Part shown: one piece after another, positions 48,301 to 55,333 of the stretch
Layout: every line of letters starts with the position of its first letter
How positions within the stretch are numbered: position 1 is the first letter of the stretch
From: Candidatus Opimibacter iunctus
Lineage (GTDB): Bacteria; Bacteroidota; Bacteroidia; Chitinophagales; Saprospiraceae
Direction: 5' to 3'
Length of the DNA stretch: 64,000 bases
NCBI GenBank assembly: GCA_016716665.1
Contig: JADJVH010000012.1
Location: 73,237-137,236 of the forward strand
Notes under the pieces: model-generated
The model's database searches: none
What the model was told of the DNA's origin: nothing
The model's input: the letters and a program-made list of their open reading frames with translations, nothing else
Made by a program: the position numbers and the translations under genes

Positions 48301-48905
48301 ATGCATTAGCAACAGGACGAAACATCAATGTGCTGGTACTCGATACAGAAGTATATTCCAATACCGGTGGACAGATGTCCAAGGCTACACCTACAGCCGC
48401 TACTGCTAAGTTTGCTGCAGCAGGAAAACGTGTAGGCAAAAAAGACCTGGCACTACAGGCGATCTCTTATGGCAATGTATATGTCGCACAGATCGCCATG
48501 GGTGCCAATCCGCAGCAGACATTACTGGCTATGCGTGAAGCGGAGGCCTATGACGGGCCTTCCTTGATCCTCGCCTATAGCCACTGCATAGCGCATGGCA
48601 TCGACATGACGAAAGGAATGGAACAGCAGGCCAATGCGGTAGCCAGCGGTTACTGGCCTTTGCTCCGTTACAATCCAATGCTGCGCAAGGCCGGAAGAAA
48701 TCCATTTGTCCTGGATTCGCCAAGACCAACGATTTCTTTAAAGGATTATGCATACAAGGAGTTACGCTACAAAGTCCTCACGATCACCAATCCTGAAGAG
48801 GCAAACCGGTTGATCGCGATGGCGCAGGAAATCGTGGACCTGAGATGGAAGACGTATGAGACGATGACGATGTCAGGGGCTGATACGTTTCAACCTGTGT
48901 TCTGA
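45333..48905 (+). CDS. nifJ: Pyruvate:ferredoxin (flavodoxin) oxidoreductase
   Basis: 1190 residues, the full length for the single-chain enzyme. In order: the pyrimidine-binding domain I (YRVNEVCAIYPITPSSTMAELADEWA), domain II with GSGSETVAETAAFL, two [4Fe-4S] motifs (CIQCGNCSFVCPHAVIR and CTGCNLCVDACPA), and the TPP-binding domain with CAGCGETPYIKLL, ATGCSSIYGGNLPTTPW, GGDGWAYDIGSGGLDH and LDTEVYSNTGGQMSKATP. It converts pyruvate, CoA and oxidised ferredoxin to acetyl-CoA, CO2 and reduced ferredoxin. It sits between a GltD-like and a DHOD-like protein. Confidence 0.96.
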   Translation: MNKQLKAATLDGNEATAYIAYRVNEVCAIYPITPSSTMAELADEWAAKGTKNIWGNVPDIMEMQSEAGAAGTVHGALQTGALTTTFTASQGLMLMLPNMYKIAGELTSAVFHVAARSLAAQALSIFGDHQDVMAARTTGFAMLGSASVQEAHDMALIAQAATLESRIPFIHFFDGFRTSHEVNKLFLIPDETIKAMIDDELVFAHRRRALNPDNPFIRGTAQNPDVYFQGRESANSFYNACPDTVARAMDKFARLTGRAYKPFDYHGDPNAERVIVIMGSGSETVAETAAFLNANGEKTGVLQVRLFRPFSVDYLIKALPATAKAIAVLDRTKESGASGEPLYQDILTGLVEAFNQQKIAFLPRVIGGRYGLSSKEFTPAMVKAVFDELKKDKTKNHFTIGIHDDVTHMSLDYDASFTLDESGWNQSLFYGLGADGTVGANKNSIKIIGENTDLFAQGYFVYDSKKSGARTVSHLRFGPSPIKAPYLIGQANFIACHQFNFLEKVDMLTLARQGATFLLNSPFTKEEVWDNLPLIVQETILKKNIKVYTIDANQVAQDTGMAGRINTIMQTCFFAISGVLPKDEAITHIKKAIEKTYFKKGKAVIDQNFKAVDQTLANLFEVTIPKKATARESMNLVVSHRAPDFVKEVVAKMMEGRGDELPVSAMPVDGTYPSGTTKWEKRNISDMIATWEPDICIQCGNCSFVCPHAVIRAKFYHTDLLEAAPDGFKSSPINARGFPEIKYTLQVYGEDCTGCNLCVDACPATDTQDRSKRAINLRPIEPFLETERKNIEYFESIPFNDRGSVNFSMVHGAQFLEPLFEFSGACAGCGETPYIKLLTQLFGDRLLVANATGCSSIYGGNLPTTPWTKNAAGQGPAWSNSLFEDNAEFGLGMRLTADKHLAIAADLVRQLAPQLGADFVHALLESPQKLESEIAAQRIRVDILKNKLQEIKSPLAANLLSIADFLVHRAVWLIGGDGWAYDIGSGGLDHALATGRNINVLVLDTEVYSNTGGQMSKATPTAATAKFAAAGKRVGKKDLALQAISYGNVYVAQIAMGANPQQTLLAMREAEAYDGPSLILAYSHCIAHGIDMTKGMEQQANAVASGYWPLLRYNPMLRKAGRNPFVLDSPRPTISLKDYAYKELRYKVLTITNPEEANRLIAMAQEIVDLRWKTYETMTMSGADTFQPVF

Positions 48906-48919
48906 CCGTTGGCCTCCCA

Positions 48920-48949
48920 TTTACCCCCTGGCCCCCTAAAGGGGGTAAA
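48920..48949. repeat. C-rich hairpin repeat
   Basis: TTTACCCCCT and AGGGGGTAAA form a perfect 10-bp stem around GGCCCCCTAA, 15 bases after the nifJ stop. Related copies occur at 52923-52953 (intact) and 57325-57400 (interrupted by R45). It may also help end nifJ transcription, but no U-run follows. Confidence 0.65.
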
Positions 48950-49004
48950 AATTAATAGAAGGTAAAGGGAAAATGAAAGTTCTTTGAAAATCTGGTTTGC
49001 TTGA

Positions 49005-49248
49005 TTCATCTCGAATAGGTAAGGACTGTGATCCAAAACTGTTTGAGCCAATGTGAAGCCTATTTCATGCAACTTCAAGACTCTATTTGGCAACGATCAC
49101 GGACAAGAAATAGAGAGGTGAAAAAGTAAGAAGCGAAGCAAACCAGGAAAAGAAATAAGTGTCCGACTGAACAAGCGAGTTTTTTGGATCACGAGCTTTT
49201 TGGTTCTTTTTTGTGGTAAAAAAGAACACGTATTCCCTTGTGAAGGGA
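49005..49248 (+). repeat. Structured repeat element (SE), copy B (diverged)
   Basis: The box CTCGAATAGGTAA is followed by P1 49028-49038/49182-49192 (GTGATCCAAAA), P2 49060-49066/49107-49113 (CTATTTC), P3 49203-49212/49218-49227 (GTTCTTTTTT), and P4 49234-49239/49243-49248 (TCCCTT). Each arm is the perfect complement of its partner, although the arm sequences differ from copies A and C. It lies between nifJ and the DHOD-like gene, same strand, ending 38 bases before that gene's ATG. Confidence 0.85.
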
Positions 49249-49286
49249 GAAAAGAAAAAAATAACATTATTGTTAAATCATAACCT

Positions 49287-50282
49287 ATGACAAAGTTAAG
49301 TACAACATACCTCGGTATGAAACTGCGATCCCCGATCGTGGTCTCGGCATGCACCCTCTCAGAGGAAGTGGACAATATCCTCCGCATGGAGGATGCCGGT
49401 GCCGGTGCCGTAGTGATGTTTTCGATGTTCGAAGAACAGATTCGCAAGGAAGAGCAGCGTATGAACACGATCATGCAATCGACGACCAATGTCTTTGCGG
49501 AAGCTTCAGATTTCTTCCCGGACATGGATGAGTATCATGTAGCCACAGCTCAATACCTTGAGACTGTGCGGATGGCTAAGGAGCGGACGCATATCCCTAT
49601 CATCGGTAGCCTCAATGGTATCACACCGCAGGGCTGGATAGACTATGGCCAGCAACTCGAGCAAGCCGGAGCAGATGCCCTGGAGATCAATATCTTCTAT
49701 ATCCCTGCCGATATACGGCTCAGTGGAGCGGAAGTAGAGCAGCGCTACCTCGACATCATCCGGTTGTTGAAGAAAACTGTGAAAATTCCTATTGCGGTGA
49801 AGATGAATCCATACTTCAGTGCGATGGGCCATATGGCCCAGCAGATGCAGGATGCGGGAGCAGATGGATTGGTGTTGTTTAACAGGTTCTATCAGCCGGA
49901 TTATGATGTCCTTCAGTTGAAAGTGGTACATGACCTGGCCTATAGTGAAGCTGCAGAGATACGATTGCCACTGTTGTGGATTGCAATTCTGTCAGGCCAG
50001 ATCAAAGCATCGCTTGCTGCGACCACTGGTGTGCAGAGTGCTACCGAAGTCATCAAGTATCTCCTTGCTGGTGCGGATGTGACGATGACCGCTTCTGCAT
50101 TATACAAGAATGGCATTTCCTATATCAGCACGATGGAGAAATCGCTCTTACTGTGGATGGACAGCATGAACTTTCAGTCCCTGGAATATTTCAAAGGATC
50201 GATGAACCAAACGAACATTTCAGATCCTACGGCGTATGAACGGGCGAATTATATCCGGATATTGGAAGGAGCTAAAAAGTGA
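49287..50282 (+). CDS. Dihydroorotate-dehydrogenase-like FMN protein
   Basis: 331 residues. A TIM-barrel flavoprotein of the DHOD family: STTYLGMKLRSPIVVSACTLS at the N-terminus, IPIIGSLNGI, QAGADALEINIFY (phosphate/FMN region), IPIAVKMNPYF and AGADVTMTASAL. Canonical pyrimidine DHODs have stronger active-site motifs (the Asn/Cys loop), so this paralogue, common next to nifJ-type genes in Bacteroidota, may oxidise another substrate. It follows nifJ after a 381-base spacer that contains SE copy B. Confidence 0.85.
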   Translation: MTKLSTTYLGMKLRSPIVVSACTLSEEVDNILRMEDAGAGAVVMFSMFEEQIRKEEQRMNTIMQSTTNVFAEASDFFPDMDEYHVATAQYLETVRMAKERTHIPIIGSLNGITPQGWIDYGQQLEQAGADALEINIFYIPADIRLSGAEVEQRYLDIIRLLKKTVKIPIAVKMNPYFSAMGHMAQQMQDAGADGLVLFNRFYQPDYDVLQLKVVHDLAYSEAAEIRLPLLWIAILSGQIKASLAATTGVQSATEVIKYLLAGADVTMTASALYKNGISYISTMEKSLLLWMDSMNFQSLEYFKGSMNQTNISDPTAYERANYIRILEGAKK

Positions 50283-50285
50283 AAA

Positions 50286-50708
50286 TTACAATCGTAAAGC
50301 CATCATCCTGGCTACCGCAGGGGATTGTTGCTCTTTAAGAATCAATTGACCGCTTCCTTTCACGTTGTCCAAAGTATTTCCTTCAATATAACTGATGACG
50401 GTCAACGAAGCTTTATCAACAATCGTAAGTGATGCATTTGAAAGTAACCTCAGGGAGTTGATCTCTATGTCTCCCACTTTTAAATAAGGTTGGGCAAATG
50501 TGGATGATGAGACATCAGGGATAATCACATCGGAAAATTCGTCTGGCAGGGAAGCAGAGCTCCAGTTTTGCGGACAAAACCAGTCACTCGTCATGCCTGG
50601 CGTGCCGCCTTTCCATGTAATCGTACGCTGAGCAAAGCCGGAGACGGTGCTCATGGCAAACAGGATAGCGAGTATCCATTGCGTGCTGCTATATCTTGAT
50701 GATCTCAT
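50286..50708 (-). CDS. Small secreted protein of unknown function
   Basis: 140 residues from the Met at 50708, where a signal peptide (MRSSRYSSTQWILAILFAMS, ending GFAQ) begins; a longer start would bury it. The mature part opens ITWKGGTPGMTSDWFCPQNWSSASLPDEFSDVIIPDV (quoted here as ITWKGG ... DWFCPQNW ... DVIIPDV), a beta-strand pattern seen at the start of T9SS autotransporter-like and adhesin repeats. No C-terminal sorting domain is present and the protein stops early. It could be a stand-alone secreted protein or a truncated adhesin. It converges on the DHOD-like gene. Confidence 0.7.
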   Translation of the reverse strand: MRSSRYSSTQWILAILFAMSTVSGFAQRTITWKGGTPGMTSDWFCPQNWSSASLPDEFSDVIIPDVSSSTFAQPYLKVGDIEINSLRLLSNASLTIVDKASLTVISYIEGNTLDNVKGSGQLILKEQQSPAVARMMALRL

Positions 50709-51026
50709 AAGTTTTTGTTTGGATTGAAATTCAATCACTCGGGTATAGAACTGATTTTGCTGTCCTATGTTGCAAAATGGAGAGAAAAGAAACATCATGT
50801 AGTGGTGAGAATGCAGGACGCCAAATTAAACCTGTGAATTATGTAAGCCCTTTATATAATTGTGCAACACATCCTCCGGAAATAGCTACAACCTTTGTGC
50901 TTTGCTCATGCAGGTGCCATTTAACAGGTTTACCATGTTAAAATTTAAGATCGCCCACCCTGTGTCACACACCAGCAGAACAATGTGGTGAAACCATAAT
51001 AAAAATGTAATTCTAGTTTATTGAGG

Positions 51027-51056
51027 GGGCCGTCGGTGAGGACGGTCCTTTTTTTT
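51027..51056 (+). terminator. Orphan intrinsic terminator
   Basis: GGGCCGTC pairs with GACGGTCC (8 bp, one G-U) around GGTGAG and is followed by eight T bases. No gene on the plus strand precedes it for more than 700 bases (the DHOD-like gene ends at 50282). It may end a small RNA or a leader, or be a remnant. The remaining sequence between 50709 and 51339 shows no other gene. Confidence 0.65.
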
Positions 51057-51414
51057 GTAAGAAGGTAAGACAGTAAGAAAGTAAGAGGCAGTGGGACCAG
51101 TCCTGGCCTTTCAGGTTAAGGCGGAAGGTAACAAAGTTTAGCCCTATATCTCTTGAATGCCGGGTGGTCACACTAGTTTAAGCGGGATAAGATCACAGTA
51201 AAAAACAACTCACGAGAATCGCCAATATTTCCTTGACCCACTCGCATTCCTGATCTCACCAACTTTTTGCATCCTTTAGTGCGTCGTCCCTAACTTCCTC
51301 ACTCAATGACTTCATTGCAGATATTTGTGAAGGGATATTTTACTCCTTCACAAATCTTCCGATATAGGTAGCTGACATATTTTCAGCTATCACAATGTAA
51401 TAACCCGGCGTCAA

Positions 51415-52668
51415 TTAGCTCCCATCAATACCATACCCCTTTTCCTGATGTGCCAATATCAATTGCCCGGGCGTGTTGTACACCTTCACCATGACATCCT
51501 GAATACCTTCAATATTAATTTTTCCACTTGTAGGATTTGGATAGAGGTTAAGCGGCAAAACTTCTAACAATCGCACAGCGGATGTTTCACGTATGATGCG
51601 CTGGATATCCAATTTGGATCCGGCAGATGCCTGGTATCCTGAAAGCAGATACTGGTTGTCCGATGTAAAATGTAGTGATCTCAGTGTCCCTACTTCATAA
51701 GATTCAATCTCAGTAAACAGGGTATCGGCTACTTCAAAAATCGTGAGCACTCCATCATACCCTCCGCAGACCATATACCGCCCGGTCCGGTCAAACGCGA
51801 CAGCATAATTGTAATGCAAATAAACAGGCATAACACCTTCCTGCGTGAGCGAGGCTATGTCAATCACGGCAATAGCCCCATTGGAATACCCACCTCCCAC
51901 AGCTAATTTCAATTTGCCTCGTTGAAAGAAGAATTCCGGTGAATATGTGCTTTCGATACCAGGGGTACTCACCTCATATAGCGTTTTTAAACCAACATTC
52001 ACCACATACACATAGGGCTGTTCGTACCCTCCATTGAGCGCGAAATAATCACCTCCGGGTGAGAACGCCAACCATGTGGCCTCATCTATCGAAAAAGTAC
52101 CGCTACCGATTGTATCTATGGTCTGGAGAGTTCCTGTCGCAGTATCATAGGCAGCCATTCCGACAGACGTATTGCCATTGTCATATAGAACAAGTGCAAC
52201 CTTGGAAAGATCATTTGATAGACGCATGGATCTGATTCCTTTTTCCAGGGCCTCCCGGGAAATGTTCTCCCCAATCCCTGTAACTCTCCAAAGTGTATCC
52301 TTCATTACATACAGTAACTCGGCTTCATCAATAAAACTAATGCCAGATAACAAACCATAACCAGGTATTTTGGCGAGCATAGAATCCCGCCTGAAGTCAT
52401 AGATTGCAAGCGTATCCTTTACTCCCGAACCATTACTGATGCTGTAGGCGATCAACTGATGCGTTGAATCGAAATAGCTGTCAATCATGCCCACGCTATA
52501 ATTGCCATTGTGGTAAAGCGTCCGGATGATCTCCAGGCCAGTGATATCCTGAGCCGAAAGTGGCTTGAAACTCAGTATGGAAAAGAGATAAACAGAAAGA
52601 AATGCATACAGACGGAATGCCTGTGCGAAAGTGATGTGATGTGCTGGTGTATACATTTTCTGTACCAT
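51415..52668 (-). CDS. WD40-like beta-propeller protein with T9SS sorting domain cut by a stop codon
   Basis: 417 residues as read. A signal peptide (ending LSAQ) precedes a propeller of about six blades (LLSGISFIDEAELLYVM, FSIDEATWLAFSPGGDYFAL, YAVAFDRTGRYMVCGGYDGVLTIFEV, LRSLHFTSDNQYLLSG). The C-terminus begins a T9SS type A domain (NLYPNPTSGKINIEG ... VKVYNTPGQLILA) but stops at a TAA (51415-51417). The same frame then continues LTPGYYIVIAENMSATYIGRFVKE to a stop at 51340-51342, the normal ending. The gene therefore probably extends 25 codons further, with one nonsense substitution. Secretion would fail if the stop is real. Confidence 0.85.
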   Translation of the reverse strand: MVQKMYTPAHHITFAQAFRLYAFLSVYLFSILSFKPLSAQDITGLEIIRTLYHNGNYSVGMIDSYFDSTHQLIAYSISNGSGVKDTLAIYDFRRDSMLAKIPGYGLLSGISFIDEAELLYVMKDTLWRVTGIGENISREALEKGIRSMRLSNDLSKVALVLYDNGNTSVGMAAYDTATGTLQTIDTIGSGTFSIDEATWLAFSPGGDYFALNGGYEQPYVYVVNVGLKTLYEVSTPGIESTYSPEFFFQRGKLKLAVGGGYSNGAIAVIDIASLTQEGVMPVYLHYNYAVAFDRTGRYMVCGGYDGVLTIFEVADTLFTEIESYEVGTLRSLHFTSDNQYLLSGYQASAGSKLDIQRIIRETSAVRLLEVLPLNLYPNPTSGKINIEGIQDVMVKVYNTPGQLILAHQEKGYGIDGS

Positions 52669-52733
52669 AACACATCTTTTTTAGTGATACTTCAAAATTA
52701 GGGGTAAATACAATATGGTAGGGAGAAAAAATG

Positions 52734-52880
52734 AGGAAGCAGGAGATAGGAGGCAGGAGATAGGAAGCAGGAGATAGGAAACAGGAGATAGGAGGCAGGA
52801 GATAGGAGGCAGGAGATAGGAGGCAGGAGATAGGAAGCAGGAGACAGTTAGCAGGAGATAGTTAGTAGTTAGTAGTTAGT
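52734..52880. repeat. Tandem array of a 14-bp purine-rich unit
   Basis: Nine copies of AGGARGCAGGAGAT-type units (AGGAAGC, AGGAGGC and AGGAAAC variants) run from 52734 to 52859, followed by AGTTAGT units. It lies 65 bases after the propeller-gene start, with no gene inside it. Almost all purines are on the plus strand. Confidence 0.85.
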
Positions 52881-52884
52881 AAAA

Positions 52885-53085
52885 AAATTCATCTCGAATA
52901 GGTAACCAACTTGTCGAATCATTTTACCCCCTAGCCCCCTGAATGGGGGTAAACATCCACCTTTAGTTATTGAATATTTAAAAATCACCTCGAATAGGTA
53001 ACCATCCTGTCGCTCAAAAGCAGGAGGCAGGAAGCAGGAGATAGGAAGCAGTGGGCAGTAAGCAATAAGCAGTAAGCAAGAAAAA
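52885..53085 (+). repeat. Partial SE 5' ends joined to purine tracts and a C-rich hairpin
   Basis: Two partial SE copies (boxes at about 52892 and 52983) stop after the first P1 arm, GTCGCTCAAAA in the second, and then run straight into a GCAGGAGGCAGGAAGCAGG tract. An intact C-rich hairpin lies at 52923-52953 (TTTACCCCC ... GGGGGTAAA). The region 52981-53060 closely resembles 57433-57485. Confidence 0.75.
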
Positions 53086-53338
53086 AATCATCTCGAATAG
53101 GTAACCATCCTGTCGCTCAAAATTGTCTGAGCTGCACGGCTGCTTTGTTTCATGCAATAGCAAGTCTCATTATGTTGGAACAGTGAGAAGAAACAAAATT
53201 TGGAACACAAATAAGCGAGAAAGCAAACAGGGAAGCCAGGCGAATGAACACAAAACAAAGCGAGTTTTTTGAGCGACTAGATTTTTTGGTTACTTTTTTA
53301 GCAATGAAAAAAGTAACATAAGCTCCTCGTGCAACGAG
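53086..53338 (+). repeat. Structured repeat element (SE), copy C
   Basis: Box CTCGAATAGGTAACC; P1 53112-53122/53267-53277 (GTCGCTCAAAA); P2 53144-53151/53190-53197 (TTTGTTTC); an inner TCTCA/TGAGA helix; P3 53289-53299/53307-53317 (GTTACTTTTTT, loop AGCAATG); P4 53326-53330/53334-53338 (CTCGT/ACGAG). All pairs are perfect. It ends 6 bases before the stop of the minus-strand DUF3037 gene. Confidence 0.88.
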
Positions 53339-53344
53339 ATCAAA

Positions 53345-53737
53345 TCACTCCCCGCGAAGCACCATCTGTGCAAACAACTTATCCAATGTAGCTGCTGCAT
53401 CAGCAGTATAGCCTGGATGCACACTGGATGGCTGCAGGATGGTACTGCGTGTTGCGGTCAGCCAGCGGAAGCGGCTGGCCATGTCGAGCATGCCGATGGG
53501 GCCGCCTTCAGGGCCGCCTTTGCAGATGACATCAAAGGCACAGAGATTTTGTTTGAGTTCGGTGAGGTTGAGGCCTGGTGCAAAGAGGGCCATGAGGTTT
53601 TCATTGAGTGCCCACCGCGCATCCAGGAATTGCTGTTGCTTGCAATACAGGATGACCCCTACATTGATGTACTCTTCCCGCTCCACTTGCGGGACGACCC
53701 GGATGACGGCATACTCAAATAAGTGATTCTCTTGCAT
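53345..53737 (-). CDS. DUF3037 protein paired with a HipA-like kinase
   Basis: About 130 residues from the Met at 53737 (MQENHLFEYAVIRVVPQVEREEYINVGVILYC, shown here as YAVIRVVP and EEYINVGVILYC). The family is recognised from that N-terminus, with the conserved FLDARWAL and a DVICKGGPEGGPIG stretch. Its molecular role is unknown. It overlaps the upstream HipA-like kinase by 23 bases (its start lies inside the kinase's end), so the two are co-translated. The pairing recurs in Bacteroidota and elsewhere and suggests one functional unit. Confidence 0.85.
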   Translation of the reverse strand: MQENHLFEYAVIRVVPQVEREEYINVGVILYCKQQQFLDARWALNENLMALFAPGLNLTELKQNLCAFDVICKGGPEGGPIGMLDMASRFRWLTATRSTILQPSSVHPGYTADAAATLDKLFAQMVLRGE

Positions 53738-54485
53738 GGTTGGCTTCGTTGATAAAAACAGCGGCATTGGCTAACCGGGTGCTAAAGTACTGAGCATAGT
53801 GGGCTCTTTGTTCGTCAGAAGAAATTCCTTCTATAAGCCATGTATCAGGAATCTGCGCAACCAGGTCCCTGATCATCTCCGGGGTCAGGATCGCCTGGGC
53901 TTTGGCATTGGCCCCATCAAGTTGACTCGCTTGTTTGAGTAACACATGATCCTTGATCAATGTGAATGGCTTGGTGGCCTGTTCGTTCCAATCCAGGTGG
54001 CCATGATGAAAGTACAGCGATGCCCCATGGTCGATCAGCCATAGCTGGCGGTTCCACATGAGCATATTGGTATTCTTTGCGGTGCGGTCTACATTCATCA
54101 GCATGCAGTCGAGCCAGACGATCATGGATGCTGTGGCTGCATCCACTGTATTGACGGTAGGATCATAGCTGATCGCTCCGGACAGGTAATGAATGCCCAG
54201 GTTGAGCCCTACGCTAAACTTGAGCAGATCCTGTATCTCTTCATCGCGCTCCATGCGGCCGAAGCCTTCTGCCAGGTTGGCAAACACTAACTCCGGCACA
54301 CGAAGCCCCAGCGCCCTTGCAATTTCGCAACCCAGAAGCTCTGCAATCAGTGCCTTGGTCCCTTGTCCCGCGCCCCTGAACTTAAGGACATAGAGGAACT
54401 CATCATCAGCCTCCGCGATGGCTGGCAGGGAGCCGCCTTCCCTTAGGGGGGTGATGTATCGGGTGACGTTGACAGTGCGGAGCAT
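53715..54485 (-). CDS. HipA-like kinase
   Basis: About 256 residues from the Met at 54485 (MLRTVNVTRYITPLREGGSL). Kinase features of the HipA/PI4K type: LYVLKFRGAG (ATP lysine), SVGLNLGIHYLSG, the catalytic loop VDRTAKNTNMLM with Asp and Asn, and LIDHGASLYF as the metal-binding (DFG-like) motif. All key residues appear present. HipA kinases inactivate glutamyl-tRNA synthetase in toxin systems, but here no HipB is adjacent; the partner is DUF3037. Function is therefore unassigned. A purine-rich cassette directly precedes the start. Confidence 0.85.
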   Translation of the reverse strand: MLRTVNVTRYITPLREGGSLPAIAEADDEFLYVLKFRGAGQGTKALIAELLGCEIARALGLRVPELVFANLAEGFGRMERDEEIQDLLKFSVGLNLGIHYLSGAISYDPTVNTVDAATASMIVWLDCMLMNVDRTAKNTNMLMWNRQLWLIDHGASLYFHHGHLDWNEQATKPFTLIKDHVLLKQASQLDGANAKAQAILTPEMIRDLVAQIPDTWLIEGISSDEQRAHYAQYFSTRLANAAVFINEANHARESLI

Positions 54486-54499
54486 GGGGCAAAGATCGT

Positions 54500-54740
54500 G
54501 AAAAAAGCAAGGAGCAGGGAGCATGGAGTAAGGAGACTGTCAGGGAACAGATCCAACAATGTTCAAACAAGGAATACTGAACAAGGAATAATGAACAAGG
54601 AACATCGAAGGGAGAAGGGTTTGGCAAGAGTTCTGATGGCAATAAAATTTTAGCCTTTGGCTAAATTTTATTGCTTACGCTCGTTCAAGTCTCCAGACTT
54701 GAATGCAATATATGCTCGTCTCCTGACGAGCGTGATAATG
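54500..54740. repeat. Purine-rich cassette and REP-like hairpins upstream of the HipA-like gene
   Basis: On the plus strand: GCAAGGAGCAGGGAGCATGG, GACTGTCAGG, GTTCAAACAAGGAAT, and CATCGAAGGGAGAAGG, the same order as at 59110-59225 and 61855-61960. It is followed by hairpins AAATTTTAGCC/GGCTAAATTTT (about 54649-54675), TTCAAGTC/GACTTGAA, and GCTCGTC/GACGAGC (about 54713-54731). No gene. The rest of 54740-54906 holds no clear feature except a damaged C-rich hairpin near 54870-54895. Confidence 0.7.
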
Positions 54741-54906
54741 TGCTGAAACATAGCCTGGAATAAAATATGTACTTATCTGCCGTTGAAAATGACTTACATG
54801 ATTGTTACCTTATGCACACTCCATTATGATCCAACATACGCGGGCGCATGTACTAACGCCTAACATCTACTTTACCCCTATATCCCCTAAAGGGGACCCC
54901 TTTATC

Positions 54907-55029
54907 AAAAAAAAAAAAAGGGATAATTCGGAAAGGCCCCAACCCCCCCCCCCATTTCCCCCCGCCCGGGCCACCAAAAAAAAACCCCCCAAAAAAAACT
55001 AACCCCCCCCCCCCCCCCCCCCCCCCCCC
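54907..55029. other. Homopolymer junk: probable sequencing or assembly artefact
   Basis: A run of 13 A (54907-54919), 11 C (54943-54953), several A and C runs of 6-9, then 27 C (55003-55029), all in about 120 bases. Such composition is unlike the rest of the window, and a frame across it encodes only Lys/Pro runs. It may mark a false join. Sequence immediately after it resumes as SE copy D. Confidence 0.75.
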
Positions 55030-55040
55030 GCCCCAACGAG

Positions 55041-55318
55041 AATCACCTCGAATAGGTAACCAGCTGTGTCGAAAAATTGTCCGAGCAGACTGGACGGCCT
55101 CTTTTCGGTCATAAATCCGAAAAGAGGTGCGAGTGGAACCCGAATAAGCGAGAAAGCAAACCCGAACCCCAAGCTAATGTTGCATATCATAGGCGAGTTT
55201 TTTTCGACACTAGACTTGGTTGGTGAGCTGTAGGAGAAGGATGCGCGGGTGCAGGTCGAACCATGGTTACTTTTTTGGCAATGAAAAAAGTAACATCAAG
55301 CCCCTTCGTGGCAACGAA
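55041..55318 (+). repeat. Structured repeat element (SE), copy D (diverged)
   Basis: Box CTCGAATAGGTAACC; P1 55066-55076/55200-55210 (GTGTCGAAAAA); P2 55098-55108/55117-55127 (CCTCTTTTCGG, perfect 11 bp); P3 55266-55276/55284-55294 (GTTACTTTTTT); P4 55305-55309/55314-55318 (TTCGT/ACGAA). P1, P2 and P4 differ from copies A and C yet still pair fully. An R45 element (55218-55260) is inserted between P1 and P3. It ends 15 bases before the stop of the minus-strand beta-barrel gene. Confidence 0.85.
55218..55260 (+). repeat. R45 inserted inside SE copy D
   Basis: GGTTGGTGAGCTGTAGG ... GCAGGTCGAA lies between the P1 end (TAGAC) and GGTTAC of P3. In copy C the same interval is only GACTAGATTTTTTGGTTAC, so the element interrupts the repeat. 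Confidence 0.75.
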
Positions 55319-55333
55319 TCAAAAGCACACGCA

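Noticed and set aside
49097..49525. Minus-strand frame across SE copy B and the DHOD-like start
   Set aside because: Half of it is repeat element; the remainder is antisense to the DHOD-like gene.
52734..53085. Possible CRISPR array (regular 14-bp units)
   Set aside because: Units are contiguous with no spacers and there are no cas genes.
53715..54485. Classical hipBA toxin-antitoxin pair
   Set aside because: No HipB-like HTH gene is present; the partner is DUF3037.
54802..55002. Frame with Lys/Pro runs
   Set aside because: It encodes the poly-A/poly-C artefact.
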